A program made the translations under genes and the position numbers. A stretch of 64,000 nt of DNA from Streptomyces yangpuensis (GTDB lineage Bacteria; Actinomycetota; Actinomycetes; Streptomycetales; Streptomycetaceae): NCBI RefSeq assembly GCF_001005295.1, contig NZ_LBMK01000002.1, forward strand, positions 999,131 through 1,063,130, in the 5' to 3' direction. The notes below the pieces were generated by a model. The model searched no databases and was not told the origin of the DNA. It saw only the letters and a program-made list of their open reading frames with translations. Every line of letters starts with the position of its first letter. Position 1 is the first letter of the stretch. Shown piece after piece: positions 63,247-64,000 of the stretch.

Positions 63247-64000
63247 CTAGGCAGCCTTCGGCAGGACCCCGTCGCAGGCGATCGGCAGGTGCCGGGGGCC
63301 GCGCAGCACCGCGTTCTGACGATACGGCGGCGGGTCCTCCAGCAGCCGGGGGTTCACCAGCCGGCGGGCCAGCTCGCTCAGCGCCAGCTGCGCCTCCTGC
63401 CGGGCCAGCGGTGCCCCGAAGCAGCTGTGGATGCCGCTGCCGAGCCCGAGGTGCTGGATGTCCTTGCGGTCCGGGTCGAAGCGGTCCGGGTTCTCGAACC
63501 GCTTCGGGTCGCGGTTCCCGGAGGCCAGAACCAGCCACAGGGAGGCGCCCTTGGGGATGGCGACCCCCGCGACCTCGATGTCGGAGAGCGTGGTGCGCTG
63601 CGGCAGCAGCTGCACGGGCGGCTCGTAGCGCAGCAGCTCCTCCACGATCGGGACGGACAGGCCGGGCTCCTCGCGCAGCCGCTGCAGGACGTCCGGGTGA
63701 CGCAGCAGGGTCAGCATGCCGTTGGTGATGAGGTTGACCGTGGTCTCGTGGCCCGCGATCAGCAGCAGTGCGGAGGTGCTCAGCGCCTCCATGGTGGTCA
63801 TCGCCCCGTCCGGGCCGTCCGCGGTTGCCAGCTGGGACAGCATGTCGTCACCGGGGTTCTTGCGCCGCTCCTCGATCAGGCCGGCCAGGTACATGCCCAG
63901 CTCCATACGGGCGTCCGTGGTGCCCTTGCCGCGCTGGGCGGGATCCGCGTCCGGGTCGGGGTCCAGGCTGGCGGCGAGGGTCTCCGCCCAGACGTGGAAG
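63247..64000 (-). CDS. Cytochrome P450, 5' end beyond the window
   Basis: C-terminal 250 residues of a P450 monooxygenase; the frame stays open to the right edge (F-H-V-W-A-E-T), so the start lies outside. I-helix A-G-H-E-T-T, the E-x-x-R segment E-E-L-L-R-Y, and the heme loop G-S-G-I-H-S-C-F-G-A-P-L-A-R with the Cys ligand are present. The Phe usually opening the heme motif is Leu (L-G-S-G). Substrate unknown. Confidence 0.92.
   Translation of the reverse strand, partial: FHVWAETLAASLDPDPDADPAQRGKGTTDARMELGMYLAGLIEERRKNPGDDMLSQLATADGPDGAMTTMEALSTSALLLIAGHETTVNLITNGMLTLLRHPDVLQRLREEPGLSVPIVEELLRYEPPVQLLPQRTTLSDIEVAGVAIPKGASLWLVLASGNRDPKRFENPDRFDPDRKDIQHLGLGSGIHSCFGAPLARQEAQLALSELARRLVNPRLLEDPPPYRQNAVLRGPRHLPIACDGVLPKAA

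Overview
The window reads as a stretch of Streptomyces core chromosome. The DNA is very G+C rich, codons end almost always in G or C, GTG and TTG starts are common, and the gene set is diagnostic: nsdA, whiG, a cluster of four type I signal peptidases, the amtB-glnK-glnD operon, glcP beside smc, and zinc-type L28. From memory, the gene order closely follows the conserved central region of the Streptomyces coelicolor chromosome between about gpsA and rlmN. I could not run a database comparison.

Layout. 1-5.8 kb: lipid and wall precursor genes (plsC fragment, gpsA, ddlA), a lipoprotein, a stand-alone RAM-domain protein, and thiL-thiD. 5.8-15.3 kb: rpmB, a DAK2/fatty-acid-kinase-like protein, recG, rsmD, coaD, a coiled-coil protein, DUF177, rpmF, rnc, mutM. 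15.3-18.6 kb: an HxlR regulator divergent from a flavodoxin-like protein, a CAP-domain surface protein, acylphosphatase, and a 72-residue coiled-coil protein. 18.7-28.1 kb: smc (with an unusual low-complexity insert in the hinge), glcP, an accessory pair (LLM oxidoreductase and NCS1 permease), ftsY. 28.1-37 kb: a primase/polymerase-like protein, nsdA, amtB-glnK-glnD, ffh. 37-43 kb: methyltransferase, short-form proS, a putative zinc metallopeptidase-like protein, and the rpsP-khpA-rimM-trmD-rplS group. 43-47.6 kb: sipW, X, Y, Z, a Nudix hydrolase, DUF2469. 47.7-53.1 kb: yraN-comM-dprA, whiG, a TetR regulator, an M23 peptidase. 53.3-59.1 kb: rpsB-tsf-pyrH-frr-cdsA and rlmN. 59.1-63.2 kb: a TPP riboswitch with a terminator ahead of a thiamine-type ABC importer. 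63.2-64 kb: the C-terminal part of a cytochrome P450.

How it fits together. Most genes serve translation (ribosomal proteins, EF-Ts, Frr, RimM, TrmD, RsmD, RlmN), protein export (Ffh, FtsY, signal peptidases), chromosome upkeep (SMC, RecG, MutM, DprA, ComM), envelope building (PlsC, GpsA, Ddl, CdsA) and nitrogen sensing. Two thiamine loci lie 54 kb apart: biosynthetic kinases (thiL, thiD) and a riboswitch-controlled importer. Developmental control is represented by whiG and nsdA.

I found no tRNA, rRNA, CRISPR array, insertion sequence or phage gene, and no wholly undescribed multi-gene system. The most noteworthy signals are the SMC hinge insert with atypical codon use, a paired TTCA-N5-TGAA operator at glcP, the riboswitch-terminator unit, an RBS-covering hairpin in the accessory LLM/NCS1 pair, and a duplicated 48-bp unit in sipX.
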